From NCBI RefSeq assembly GCF_016093545.1, contig NZ_JADKYX010000015.1, positions 27,170 to 91,169 of the forward strand: 64,000 nucleotides of DNA. Direction: 5' to 3'. This document shows positions 44,846 through 53,919 of this stretch, one piece after another. The translations under genes were made by a program, and so were the position numbers. Within the stretch, counting starts at the first letter, position 1. Every line of letters starts with the position of its first letter. Under the pieces are notes generated by a model that saw nothing but the letters and a program-made list of their open reading frames with translations, was not told where the DNA came from and made no database searches. This stretch comes from Massilia rhizosphaerae (GTDB lineage: Bacteria > Pseudomonadota > Gammaproteobacteria > Burkholderiales > Burkholderiaceae_D).

Positions 44846-46702
44846 ATGAACGACGCCAACCGCAGTGCGGAGGACCTGCTGCAGGAATTGCAGTCTATCG
44901 ACGAGTCTCACCGTATAGAGGCAAAGCGGTGCACCCGGATCGATCGTTCCGTCATGGAGACTGTCTGTGCATTTGCCAACGAGCCGGGACTGGGCGGGGG
45001 CCATTTGCTGCTGGGCGTGGTGCGGGACCCGCATGACCTGTTTGGAACGGCCTATGAGGTCGTCGGCGTGAGTAATCCCGACAAGTTGCAGTCGGATCTG
45101 GCCAGCCAATGCGCCAGCGTGTTCAATCGGCCGTTGCGTCCCCGAATAGCCGTCGAGACCATCCAGGATAAGACGGTGATCGCCGTCTATGTGCCGGAAG
45201 CTGCGCCAACCGACAAGCCGATTTATTTCAGCAATCTGGGCTTGCCGCGCGGCGCCTTCAGACGTGTCGGGCCGACGGATCAGGAGGGCAGCGAGGATGA
45301 CCTCATAACGCTCTATGCGGGACACCAGACCGATACCTTCGATGGGGCCGTTCTGGCGGACACGGACCTGAGCGACATCGACGCCGGCGCCGTCGACGAC
45401 TATCGACGTCAACGGTCCAAGATCAACCCTAACGCCGAGGAGCTCGCCTGGAACGACCAAGACCTGTTGCGCTCGCTTGGTGCCCTTATGAGACAAGGGG
45501 ATCAGTTGAAGCCAACGGTGGCTGGACTGCTCCTGTTCGGCTCTCCACAGGCATTGCGGCGGTGTTTCCCCATGATGCGCATCGACTATATCCGCGTACC
45601 TGGTCGACAGTGGGTCGAGGATCCGTCGCATCGTTTCGACACCATGGAGATCCGCGCGCCACTGCTGACTGCCATCCGGCGGGCGACCAATGCCGTGCGC
45701 GACGAACTGTTTCAGAGCTTCTCCCTGCCGGAAGGCGCCATCGAGCGGGAAGACGAGCCGACCTTGCCGCTACGGGTGATCCGTGAGGCCATCGTCAACG
45801 CGGTGATGCACCGCAGCTATCGCATTCACGGTGCCATCCAGGTCATCCGGTATGCGAACCGGCTCGAAGTCCGCAATCCCGGGCACTCGATCAAGGCCGA
45901 GGAGCAGCTCGGGGAGCCGGGGAGCGAGACGCGCAACCCGCGCATCGCCGCAGTGCTCCACGAGGTGAACGTGGCGGAAACCAAGGGCAGCGGCATCCGT
46001 GCCATGCGGGAGCTGATGGTGCAGCACGACCTCCTGCCCCCGACTTTCGAGTCCACGCGCAGGCCCGACCAGTTCGTGGCCACCTTCCTGTTCCACCATT
46101 TCCTGGGCAAGGACGACCTCATATGGCTGAGGCGGTTGACGACCGAGGCCTTGAGCGACGAGGAGGCGCGTGCGCTCGTCTTCGCCAGGGAAGTCGGCGC
46201 CATTGACAACGCCGCCTACCGGATGATCAACCGCACCGACACGCTGAATGCGTCGACCCACCTGCGTAGGCTGCGCGACCTTGCGTTGCTGACCATGAAG
46301 GGGAGCGGGAGCCGTACCTATTACCTTCCGGGACCGGTGTTCGAAACGATGGCTGTTCAAAGTACGCCAAGACTGGTGCCCAGTACCGATTTGGGCACCA
46401 CCCCTCCCGATTTTGGGCACCAGTCCCTGGTGCCCATCCCCGAGGCTATCCGGGACCAGATCGTCGCGGCGGGAACCAAACCACGCCAGAAAGAGGTGCG
46501 CCGGCTTCTTCTGGCCCTGTGCCAGTGGCGCCCATTGAGTTCGCGCGAACTGGCTGCCGCACTCGGCCGCCAAGACGTCAAGAAGCTCGTCAGAAATCAT
46601 CTCAGCCCCATGGTAGCGGAGGGCTTGCTGGCCTACACCATTCCCGAAATGGAAAATCATCCCGATCAGCGATATACAATCCCCGGATCGCCACAGAATT
46701 GA
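44846..46702 (+). CDS. AlbA_2 (Schlafen-type) ATP-binding protein
   Basis: The 618-residue protein has an N-terminal AlbA_2 domain, seen as RIEAKR...VCAFANEPGLGGGHLLLGV (about 22-65), which is related to Schlafen cores. The middle carries the ATPase-like segment LPLRVIREAIVNAVMHRSY with a GHKL-type N-box. The C-terminal 200 residues contain winged-helix-like parts (SSRELAAALGRQDVKKLVRNHL). Relatives are annotated as ATP-dependent DNA helicase RecG-related or transcriptional regulators. It starts two bases after the DUF4391 stop. It could be a sensor or regulator inside the R-M operon; its presence between DUF4391 and mod is the least usual part of the operon. Confidence 0.83.
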   Translation: MNDANRSAEDLLQELQSIDESHRIEAKRCTRIDRSVMETVCAFANEPGLGGGHLLLGVVRDPHDLFGTAYEVVGVSNPDKLQSDLASQCASVFNRPLRPRIAVETIQDKTVIAVYVPEAAPTDKPIYFSNLGLPRGAFRRVGPTDQEGSEDDLITLYAGHQTDTFDGAVLADTDLSDIDAGAVDDYRRQRSKINPNAEELAWNDQDLLRSLGALMRQGDQLKPTVAGLLLFGSPQALRRCFPMMRIDYIRVPGRQWVEDPSHRFDTMEIRAPLLTAIRRATNAVRDELFQSFSLPEGAIEREDEPTLPLRVIREAIVNAVMHRSYRIHGAIQVIRYANRLEVRNPGHSIKAEEQLGEPGSETRNPRIAAVLHEVNVAETKGSGIRAMRELMVQHDLLPPTFESTRRPDQFVATFLFHHFLGKDDLIWLRRLTTEALSDEEARALVFAREVGAIDNAAYRMINRTDTLNASTHLRRLRDLALLTMKGSGSRTYYLPGPVFETMAVQSTPRLVPSTDLGTTPPDFGHQSLVPIPEAIRDQIVAAGTKPRQKEVRRLLLALCQWRPLSSRELAAALGRQDVKKLVRNHLSPMVAEGLLAYTIPEMENHPDQRYTIPGSPQN

Positions 46703-46718
46703 ACCATAGCAACGACTC

Positions 46719-48593
46719 ATGACCATGCAGAAAATAGACGTCACCTCGCCCGCGGCCCAGTCCGCCGACCTGGTGGCCAGCAACATCGCCCGACTCAAAG
46801 CTCTTTTCCCGGAGCTCATCACGGAAGGCTCCAAGGGCGCCGCAATCAACGTGGACGTACTCAAGGCTTTGGTGGGCGACGCCACAGTCACCGACACGGA
46901 TGAGAAATACGGCCTGAACTGGCATGGCAAGCGACGGGCACGTCAACTGGCGCTGACGCCCAGCACCGGGACGTTACGCCCCTGCCCCGAGGAAAGCGTG
47001 GATTGGGACAGTACTCAGAACCTCATGATCGAGGGCGACAATCTGGAGGTATTGAAGCTGCTGCAGAAGAGCTATGCCGGCAAGGTCAAGCTTATCTACA
47101 TCGATCCGCCATACAACACGGGCAGGGATTTCGTGTACCCCGACAATTTCCAGGACAGCGTCAAAAACTATTTGGAATTAACAGGCCAAGTTGATGGGAA
47201 TCTGAAGATTACTAGCAATACTGAATCTGGCGGTAGGTTTCATACAGAATGGCTGAATATGATTTACCCGCGCCTAAAGGTCGCAAGAAATTTGCTGACG
47301 GAAGATGGCGTAATATTTGTTTCTATTGGGGATCAGGAAGTGCAGCACCTTAGAAACGTAATGGACGAGATTTTCGGCTCCGAATGCTTTTGCGCAACCG
47401 CAATTTGGGAAAAGGCAGACTCCCCTCGCAATACGGCACGGCAATTCTCGGAAGATCACGATTTCATTCTCGTTTACTCCAGAAGCCCCGAATGGGCTCC
47501 TAGCAAACTGCCTCGCACGGATGAGGCGAACTCAATTTACGCGAACCCTGATAACGATCCAAGGGGGGAGTGGATCGCCGGTGATCCGTTTGCAAATAAA
47601 CCTTATTCCAAAGGCAACTATGAAATTGTTGGCCCAACGGGTCGTACTTTCGCGCCGCCTCCTGGACGTTTTTGGCGTGTATCAGAGGAGAGATTGAGAG
47701 AGTTGGACGCGGATGGTCGCGTTTGGTGGGGGCCCAAAAAAGACGCTCGGCCCAGCATCAAAAGGTACCTCACTGAGGTCGCAGACCTCACACCGCGAAC
47801 GCTTTGGAAGAAAGAGGATGTGGGAAGTAATCGGACCTCCAAGAATGAACTTCGATCCTTGTTTCCGGATAGCGAGTCTTTTGATACGCCGAAGCCGACG
47901 AAATTGATTCTTCGAATGCTTCAATTGGCTACGTCGAAGGACGAAAGTGATATCGTAATGGATTTTTTTGCGGGCTCTGGGACGACTGGTCACGCAGTTT
48001 ATCTTGCGAACCAAGAGGATGGGGGGGATCGAAGGTTTATTCTGGTTCAGTTGCAAGAACCAATTACAGACGGCGCATTCAAAAGTATCTCGGATATTAC
48101 AAAGCAGCGGCTGCGCCGCGCCGCAAGAGTTATTGCATCCAACACAAAGGCTGCGCTCGATTTAGGCTTCCGTGCGTTTCGCCTTGACTTGTCCAATTTG
48201 CGAGCGTGGAGGCCCGGGTCCGGAAATCTTGAGTCCGACCTCTTGGCTCATCAGGAACATTTGTTGCCAGGGCGTTCCGAGCAAGACTTGCTCTACGAAC
48301 TCCTACTCAAACTCGGCCTCGACCTGTGCGTTCCCATCCAGCAGCAAGTCATTGCAGGCAAGTCCGTTCACGCAGTGGGCGCCGGCGTGCTGCTGGCCTG
48401 TCTGACTGAGAGCATCGCCGCCAACGAGGTGGAAGTCCTGGCGGAAGGCATCGTCCAGTGGCATCGGCAGCTTGCGCCAGTCGGCGAAGTCACGTGCGTG
48501 TTCCGCGACAGCGCTTTTGCCGATGACGTCGCCAAGACGAACATGGCAGCGATCCTGCAGCAGCACGGCATTCAGAACGTTCGGAGCCTGTGA
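46719..48593 (+). CDS. mod: Type III restriction-modification methyltransferase subunit
   Basis: The 624-residue N6-adenine methyltransferase of beta class has the catalytic DPPY (129-132) before the SAM-binding FFAGSGTTG (416-424), plus the Mod hallmark GLNWHGKRRAR near residue 65. Mod recognises the target, protects one strand and guides Res. The part between about 47165 and 48260, covering the target recognition region, is much more AT-rich than the gene ends and uses different codons. In one 60-base line (47161-47220) I count 20 G/C, against 36 in 46801-46860. The gene follows the AlbA_2 gene by 16 bp. Confidence 0.95.
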   Translation: MTMQKIDVTSPAAQSADLVASNIARLKALFPELITEGSKGAAINVDVLKALVGDATVTDTDEKYGLNWHGKRRARQLALTPSTGTLRPCPEESVDWDSTQNLMIEGDNLEVLKLLQKSYAGKVKLIYIDPPYNTGRDFVYPDNFQDSVKNYLELTGQVDGNLKITSNTESGGRFHTEWLNMIYPRLKVARNLLTEDGVIFVSIGDQEVQHLRNVMDEIFGSECFCATAIWEKADSPRNTARQFSEDHDFILVYSRSPEWAPSKLPRTDEANSIYANPDNDPRGEWIAGDPFANKPYSKGNYEIVGPTGRTFAPPPGRFWRVSEERLRELDADGRVWWGPKKDARPSIKRYLTEVADLTPRTLWKKEDVGSNRTSKNELRSLFPDSESFDTPKPTKLILRMLQLATSKDESDIVMDFFAGSGTTGHAVYLANQEDGGDRRFILVQLQEPITDGAFKSISDITKQRLRRAARVIASNTKAALDLGFRAFRLDLSNLRAWRPGSGNLESDLLAHQEHLLPGRSEQDLLYELLLKLGLDLCVPIQQQVIAGKSVHAVGAGVLLACLTESIAANEVEVLAEGIVQWHRQLAPVGEVTCVFRDSAFADDVAKTNMAAILQQHGIQNVRSL

Positions 48594-48595
48594 GC

Positions 48596-51592
48596 ATGAA
48601 GCTGCATTTCGAGCCTGACCTGGACTACCAGCAGCAAGCCATCGAATCCGTCTGCGACCTGTTCCGCGGCCAGGAGATTTGTCGTACCGAGTTCACCGTC
48701 ACCATGCGCCTGCCCGAACAGCAACTCACCCTGGGCGTGGCGGAAACCGACCTGGGGGTCGGCAACCGTCTCAGCCTGCTGGATGACCAGCTGCTGAAGA
48801 ACCTGCAGGACGTTCAGCTGCGCAACGGCTTGGCCCCGGCCAGCGCGCTGGCGTCCGGCGACTTCACGGTGGAGATGGAAACCGGCACCGGCAAAACCTA
48901 TGTCTACCTGCGCACGATCTTCGAGCTGAACAAGCGCTATGGCTTCACCAAATTCGTCATCGTGGTGCCTTCCGTCGCCATCAAGGAAGGAGTTTACAAG
49001 TCGCTGCAGATCACGGAGGACCACTTCAAGGCCCTGTATGCGGGCGTGCCGGTGGACTTCTTCCTGTACGACTCCACCAAACTGGGGCAAGTACGCAACT
49101 TCGCCACCAGCTCTGCCATTCAGGTGATGGTGGTCACGGTCGGGGCCATCAACAAGAAGGACGTCAACAACCTCTACAAGGACAGCGAGAAGACTGGCGG
49201 CGAGAAGCCCATCGACCTGATCCGCGCCACTTCCCCCATCGTTATCGTCGACGAGCCCCAGAGCGTGGACGGCGGCCTGAGCGGCGCGGGCAAGACCGCG
49301 CTGGACGCCATGAATCCGCTGTGCACCCTGCGTTACTCGGCCACCCACGCTGATAAACACCATATGGTATTTCGGCTGGACGCGGTGGACGCCTACGAGC
49401 GCAAGCTGGTCAAGCAGATCGAGGTGGCGGCGGCCACTGTGGAGGACGCCTTCAACAAGCCCTACGTGCGGCTGCTGGGCGTCACCAACAAGCGCGGCCG
49501 CATCAGCGCGCTGGTGGAATTGCACGTTCAGGAGGCCGGGGGACCGAAGCCGAGGGAGGTGTCGGTCAGCGATGGGGACGACTTGCAGCAGGTCACCAAA
49601 CGAGCGATCTATGCCGATATCCGTGTAGGCGAAATCAATACCGCCAAGGGCGGTGAGTTCATGGAGCTGCGCTACCCGGGAGGCGAAGAAGCCCTTGTCA
49701 TCGGTCAGGCGTACGGCGCCGTGGACGAGTTGGCTGTGCAGCGTGAAATGATCCGCCGCACGATCCGCGAGCATCTCGAGAAGGAGAAATTGCTGCGGCC
49801 GAAGGGCATCAAGGTGCTGTCGCTGTTCTTCATCGAGTCGGTGGAACGTTACCGCAAGATCGATGCCCAGGGGCAGGCTGTAAAGGGCGACTACGCACGC
49901 ATCTTCGAGGAAGAATACCGCCGTGCGGCCAAGCTCCCGAATTTCCAAAGCCTGTTCGCCGAAGTGGACCTGACCACTGCGGCCGAGGAGGTCCATAACG
50001 GCTACTTTTCCATCGACAAGAAGGGTGGCTGGACGGAAACGGCGGACAACAACGTCGCAGGTCGCGAGAACGCCGAGCGGGCCTACAACCTGATCATGAA
50101 GGAGAAAGAGCGGCTACTGGACTTCGCCACGCCGCTGAAGTTCATCTTCTCTCACTCGGCTCTCAAGGAAGGCTGGGACAATCCCAACGTGTTCCAGATC
50201 TGCGCCCTGCGTGAAATGGGCTCCGAGCGCGAGCGTCGCCAGACCATCGGCCGGGGCCTGCGCCTGTGCGTGAACCAGGCCGGGGAGCGAGTACGAGGTT
50301 TCGACGTCAACCGGCTCACCGTGATCGCGACCGAGTCCTACGAGGACTTTGCGGAGAACCTGCAGAAGGAAATCGAGGCCGACACGGGCATCCGCTTCGG
50401 CATCGTGGAACCGCACCAGTTCGCCGGCATCCCGGTGACGAGCGCCGATGGGCAGGTGGCGGCCCTCGGGATAGAGCAATCCGAGCAGCTGTGGGAGCAC
50501 TTGAGGGTTACCGGGTACATCGACGCCAAGGGGAAGGTGCAGGACTCGCTCAAGCAGGCCTTGAAGGATGGTACGCTTGCCTTGCCCGACGCGTTCTCCG
50601 CACAGCGTGCGCAGGTGCTGGAGCTGCTGCGCAAGGTCAGCGGCCGTCTGGAGGTCAGGAACGCGGACGAGCGTCAATCGGTGGCACTGCGCAAGGGCGC
50701 GGACGGTAAGGCGATCACGCTAGGCGATGAATTCAAGGCCTTGTGGGACCGCATCAAGCACAAGACGACCTACCGGGTTCAGTTCGATAACGCCAAGCTG
50801 CTTCAGGATTGTACGGAGGCGCTGCGTGACGCGCCGCCCATTCCCAAGGCACGTCTGCAATGGCGAAAAGTCGATATCGCCATAGGCAAGGCTGGCGTCC
50901 AGACCGCCGAGCAGAAGAACAGTGCATACACCGTGGTGCTGGAGGATGCAGGTATCGAGCTGCCCGACCTGTTGACCGACCTTCAGGACCGCACCCACCT
51001 GACACGCCGTAGCCTGGTCACGATCTTGACCAATTCGGGCCGGTTGGAAGACTTCCGCCGCAATCCGCAGCAATTCATCGAGCAGGCGGCCGAGCGAATC
51101 AACCGTTGCAAGCGCTTGGCCCTGGTGGATGGCATCAAGTACCAGAAGCTGGGTGAGCAGCAGTTTTACGCTCAGGAGCTGTTCGAGCAACAGGAGCTGA
51201 CAGGCTATTTGAGAAGTATGCTGGAGGACACGGCCAAGGCCATTCATGAGCATGTCGTTTACGATTCCGCCACCGAGCGTGATTTCGCCCAGGCGCTGGA
51301 GTGCAACCGGGACGTTGTCCTTTACGCCAAGCTGCCTAACTGGTTCAAGGTCCCTACGCCGCTGGGCAGCTACAACCCAGACTGGGCCGTGCTGTTGCAG
51401 AAAGACGGCATGCAGCGTTTGTATTTCGTGGTGGAGACCAAGAGCAGCCTGTTCGCCGATGATTTACGCGACAAGGAGTGGGGCAAGATCGAGTGTGGCA
51501 AAGCGCATTTCGCTAGCTTAGCTACCGGCGAGAACCCGGCGCGTTATCTGGTGGCAAGATCCTTTGATGATGTGCTGCGGTCGGTGAGCTGA
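48596..51592 (+). CDS. res: Type III restriction-modification endonuclease subunit
   Basis: The 998-residue protein is an SF2 ATPase with Walker A METGTGKT (94-101), the DEPQ box in VIVDEPQSVD, and QTIGRGLRL as motif VI. A C-terminal PD-(D/E)xK nuclease follows, seen as NPDWAVLL...VVETKSS. Res cleaves DNA after ATP-driven one-dimensional communication between two unmethylated sites, in complex with Mod. I prefer ATG 48596 (GGAG nine bases upstream) over the GTG at 48590, which overlaps the mod stop but sits too close to the ribosome binding site. It is the last gene of the operon and ends 63 bp before the right repeat of the island. Confidence 0.95.
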   Translation: MKLHFEPDLDYQQQAIESVCDLFRGQEICRTEFTVTMRLPEQQLTLGVAETDLGVGNRLSLLDDQLLKNLQDVQLRNGLAPASALASGDFTVEMETGTGKTYVYLRTIFELNKRYGFTKFVIVVPSVAIKEGVYKSLQITEDHFKALYAGVPVDFFLYDSTKLGQVRNFATSSAIQVMVVTVGAINKKDVNNLYKDSEKTGGEKPIDLIRATSPIVIVDEPQSVDGGLSGAGKTALDAMNPLCTLRYSATHADKHHMVFRLDAVDAYERKLVKQIEVAAATVEDAFNKPYVRLLGVTNKRGRISALVELHVQEAGGPKPREVSVSDGDDLQQVTKRAIYADIRVGEINTAKGGEFMELRYPGGEEALVIGQAYGAVDELAVQREMIRRTIREHLEKEKLLRPKGIKVLSLFFIESVERYRKIDAQGQAVKGDYARIFEEEYRRAAKLPNFQSLFAEVDLTTAAEEVHNGYFSIDKKGGWTETADNNVAGRENAERAYNLIMKEKERLLDFATPLKFIFSHSALKEGWDNPNVFQICALREMGSERERRQTIGRGLRLCVNQAGERVRGFDVNRLTVIATESYEDFAENLQKEIEADTGIRFGIVEPHQFAGIPVTSADGQVAALGIEQSEQLWEHLRVTGYIDAKGKVQDSLKQALKDGTLALPDAFSAQRAQVLELLRKVSGRLEVRNADERQSVALRKGADGKAITLGDEFKALWDRIKHKTTYRVQFDNAKLLQDCTEALRDAPPIPKARLQWRKVDIAIGKAGVQTAEQKNSAYTVVLEDAGIELPDLLTDLQDRTHLTRRSLVTILTNSGRLEDFRRNPQQFIEQAAERINRCKRLALVDGIKYQKLGEQQFYAQELFEQQELTGYLRSMLEDTAKAIHEHVVYDSATERDFAQALECNRDVVLYAKLPNWFKVPTPLGSYNPDWAVLLQKDGMQRLYFVVETKSSLFADDLRDKEWGKIECGKAHFASLATGENPARYLVARSFDDVLRSVS

Positions 51593-51655
51593 TCGACTGC
51601 CCTTGTTTCAAGGACTTATAGCAAAACGCGCGACTTTTCCGAGCTCTGCTACCGT

Positions 51656-51701
51656 CCTCCGAAGCCAAGGGTCGTGGGTTTGATCCCCGCCAGCCGCGCC
51701 A
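51656..51701 (+). repeat. Right attachment repeat (partial tRNA-Arg copy)
   Basis: This is a 46-bp copy of the tRNA-Arg(CCG) 3' half with one C-to-T change in the T loop. It starts in the anticodon arm and ends at CCA. It cannot form a tRNA, because the acceptor 5' strand and D arm are missing. Confidence 0.93.
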
Positions 51702-51758
51702 TGCCTTCTTCAGGAAATCAACGAGTTAGTCGATGGTTTGCAGGCCGTGTTAACGCAA

Positions 51759-53894
51759 TCAGAACCCCGCCTCCCGCCTGAACAGTCCCAAGGCACTGCG
51801 CGCATAGCGCAGGCCGGGCGGCATCCAGCGGCCCGAGATGACGATCTTGCCGCGCCAGGTATGCTGGGATGCCGTTGCGTTCGACGTCGTCGGTTTCAAG
51901 GTGACGCGGTACACCGGACGCTCAGGATACAGCTCGCCATGCTTCTCGCGGGCGACCACGCTGCCGCCGAAGAGTGTGGCAAGCTCGGGCTCCGGCAATA
52001 CCCTGCTCGCGTCGGAATCGATGCCGACGACCTTCAGCGGCATCACCGGCCCGCCGGGGCTGTCCGCGTAAAATGTTGCCGAATCGCCTGCTGAAATGCG
52101 TCTGACATCGTCTTCGTCGACGTAGGCGATCACCAGTTCCCCTTGATCCGCGATCAGTGTTGCCAAGGGTTCCCGTGCGCTCAACCAGATGCCGGGACGC
52201 AAATCCGGAGACAGGTCGCGCAGCACGCCGGAAAAAGGCGCTGCCGGTGCGTAGCGCGCGGCATCCGCCTGGACAGCCGCCATTTCCGCCTTGGCGGCGC
52301 TTAACTGTACGTTGGCGACTTGCCATTGGGCTTGCAGATCCTTGTCGAACGCGCCCGACGTTGCCAGCCAGCGCAGGCTGTCCGCGCGTGCCGCGGCGCT
52401 GTTGCGCCGGCTCGACAGATCGGGGGAAGTCATCTTGAGCAGCAATGTGCCTGCCGCCACATGCTGGCCTTCCGCGACCGGCAAGGCGACAACCTGCGCG
52501 TGCGGCGGTGCGTAAATGACGAGTTGCGCGGCGGGGCGCAGCAAGGCGCCGGCCGTCAGGCGCGCCGGCAGCGGCACCGCGAAGAGCGCGGCCGCCGCCA
52601 GGGCAACCGCCATGCTGCCGCGCGCGCGCGGCAGGCGCCGCAGGACGGGCCACATGGTCTTCCAGATCTTGAGTTCCCGGTACAGCGGCAGGAATACGAA
52701 CCAGCCGATTTCCACTGCAAACAGCATGATGCCCACGGCCTTGATGAAAAAGGCATAGACCAGCGCCGCGATGCCGAGAAAGACGGTCAGACGATAGATC
52801 CACGTCGCATAGGCAAAGAGGATCAGGCCGGTTTTGCGCGGACGCGGGAAATGTTCCGGCGCCGGTATGCCGAGGCCGAACAGCCGCTCGCGCATGTCCC
52901 AGCGCGCGAGCGCGAACGCGCGCGCATGCAGGTTGGGCATCTCGAGCCAGTCGGACAGCAGGAAATAGCCGTCGAATCGCATGAAAGGGCTGGTATTGAT
53001 GGCGACGCTGGCGACCCATGTCGTCGTCGCCAGCAGGAACGCGAGGGATTTCGGCGTGCCGTCCGGAAGCAGCGCCCACGCCAGCGTGGACCACGCTGCC
53101 ACGGTCAATTCCGTCAATATCCCGGCGGCGACGACAGCCAGGCGCTGGCGCCGTTCGGTCAGTTTCCACACTTCGTTCGTGTCCGTATAGGCCACCGGCC
53201 ACATGACGAGGAAGGCCACACCCATCGTCGGCACTTTGCAGCCCAGCCGCTTGGCCGTGAAGGCATGACCGAGTTCATGCAGCGTCTTGACCGCGGCCAG
53301 CGTGACACCGTAGCTGACCACGCCCGACCAGCTCATGGTGTCGACGATGGTCGCGGCGAAGCGGTCCCATTGCCGATAGACTTCCACCGCGCCCCAGCCG
53401 AAGGCGCCGAGCGTCAGGAACAGGAACGTCCGCGAATAAAAGAAATCCAGCCGGGGCGCCCAGCTGCCCAGCCAGCGGTCGGGTTTCAGCAGCGGTATCC
53501 GGAAAAACAGGTAATTGTGGAGCAGCCACTGCCAGAGGGTGCCGCGGCGCTTGCGCAGGTTTGCCGCGAACGCGGCCGCGCTACCGGGCAATGGTTGCAG
53601 CAATTGGTTGTCGCTCAGGAATTCGACAATCTCCATGACTTCGTCGGCCGACATCTGCAGCGTCGTTTCGCTGCCGAGGGCGGCAGCGACCGCGGCGGCG
53701 TTGCCAAGATGCCAGCGGCTCAAGACCTCGAAGGTGGGCCAGTCGATCTGGAAAAACTGGTTGCGTACCGGGTCGTGCAGCGTATGGCTAGGCTGGCCGT
53801 CCGCCAGCACCGGGCCGGGCAGCAGGGCCAGCTCTTCGCGCAGGGCAGGCAGGGGCATCGCGGACGGGGCGGTCGAACGGGCGAGGGACTGCAT
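51759..53894 (-). CDS. PqqD-like / M50 / HlyD-like membrane protein
   Basis: The 711-residue protein has three parts. Residues 35-102 (HTLHDPVRNQFFQIDWPTFE to EFLSDNQLLQP) resemble a PqqD-type peptide-recognition fold. Residues 120-450 hold several membrane helices and an intact M50 site, HELGH (206-210) with the third ligand in FDGYF (Asp308). The C-terminal 250 residues resemble a lipoyl/HlyD adaptor (VVALPVAEGQHVAAGTLLLKM). This layout matches proteins annotated 'putative peptide zinc metalloprotease', related to YydH. It lies 25 bp after the GAF-HlyD gene and probably forms an inner-membrane complex with it. Whether it cleaves or only exports the giant protein is unknown. Confidence 0.8.
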   Translation of the reverse strand: MQSLARSTAPSAMPLPALREELALLPGPVLADGQPSHTLHDPVRNQFFQIDWPTFEVLSRWHLGNAAAVAAALGSETTLQMSADEVMEIVEFLSDNQLLQPLPGSAAAFAANLRKRRGTLWQWLLHNYLFFRIPLLKPDRWLGSWAPRLDFFYSRTFLFLTLGAFGWGAVEVYRQWDRFAATIVDTMSWSGVVSYGVTLAAVKTLHELGHAFTAKRLGCKVPTMGVAFLVMWPVAYTDTNEVWKLTERRQRLAVVAAGILTELTVAAWSTLAWALLPDGTPKSLAFLLATTTWVASVAINTSPFMRFDGYFLLSDWLEMPNLHARAFALARWDMRERLFGLGIPAPEHFPRPRKTGLILFAYATWIYRLTVFLGIAALVYAFFIKAVGIMLFAVEIGWFVFLPLYRELKIWKTMWPVLRRLPRARGSMAVALAAAALFAVPLPARLTAGALLRPAAQLVIYAPPHAQVVALPVAEGQHVAAGTLLLKMTSPDLSSRRNSAAARADSLRWLATSGAFDKDLQAQWQVANVQLSAAKAEMAAVQADAARYAPAAPFSGVLRDLSPDLRPGIWLSAREPLATLIADQGELVIAYVDEDDVRRISAGDSATFYADSPGGPVMPLKVVGIDSDASRVLPEPELATLFGGSVVAREKHGELYPERPVYRVTLKPTTSNATASQHTWRGKIVISGRWMPPGLRYARSALGLFRREAGF

Positions 53895-53919
53895 GATGTC
53901 GGCGTTCCAATAGTCCGTG

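Larger units (their letters stand above)
40181..51701. mobile_element. tRNA-Arg-integrated genomic island carrying an expanded type III R-M operon
   Basis: A 46-bp direct repeat bounds the island: 40181-40226 within the tRNA gene and 51656-51701, differing at one base (TTCGATC against TTTGATC). Between them lie about 11.4 kb with one five-gene plus-strand operon, and no housekeeping genes. Integration at the tRNA 3' end, with the tRNA kept intact, is the classic tyrosine-recombinase pattern. No integrase or excisionase gene is visible, so the island may be immobile now or depend on another element. Confidence 0.88.

Noticed and set aside
51656..51701. A second tRNA-Arg gene
   Set aside because: Only the 3' half is present, and the 5' acceptor strand and D arm are missing, so it is an attachment-site copy.
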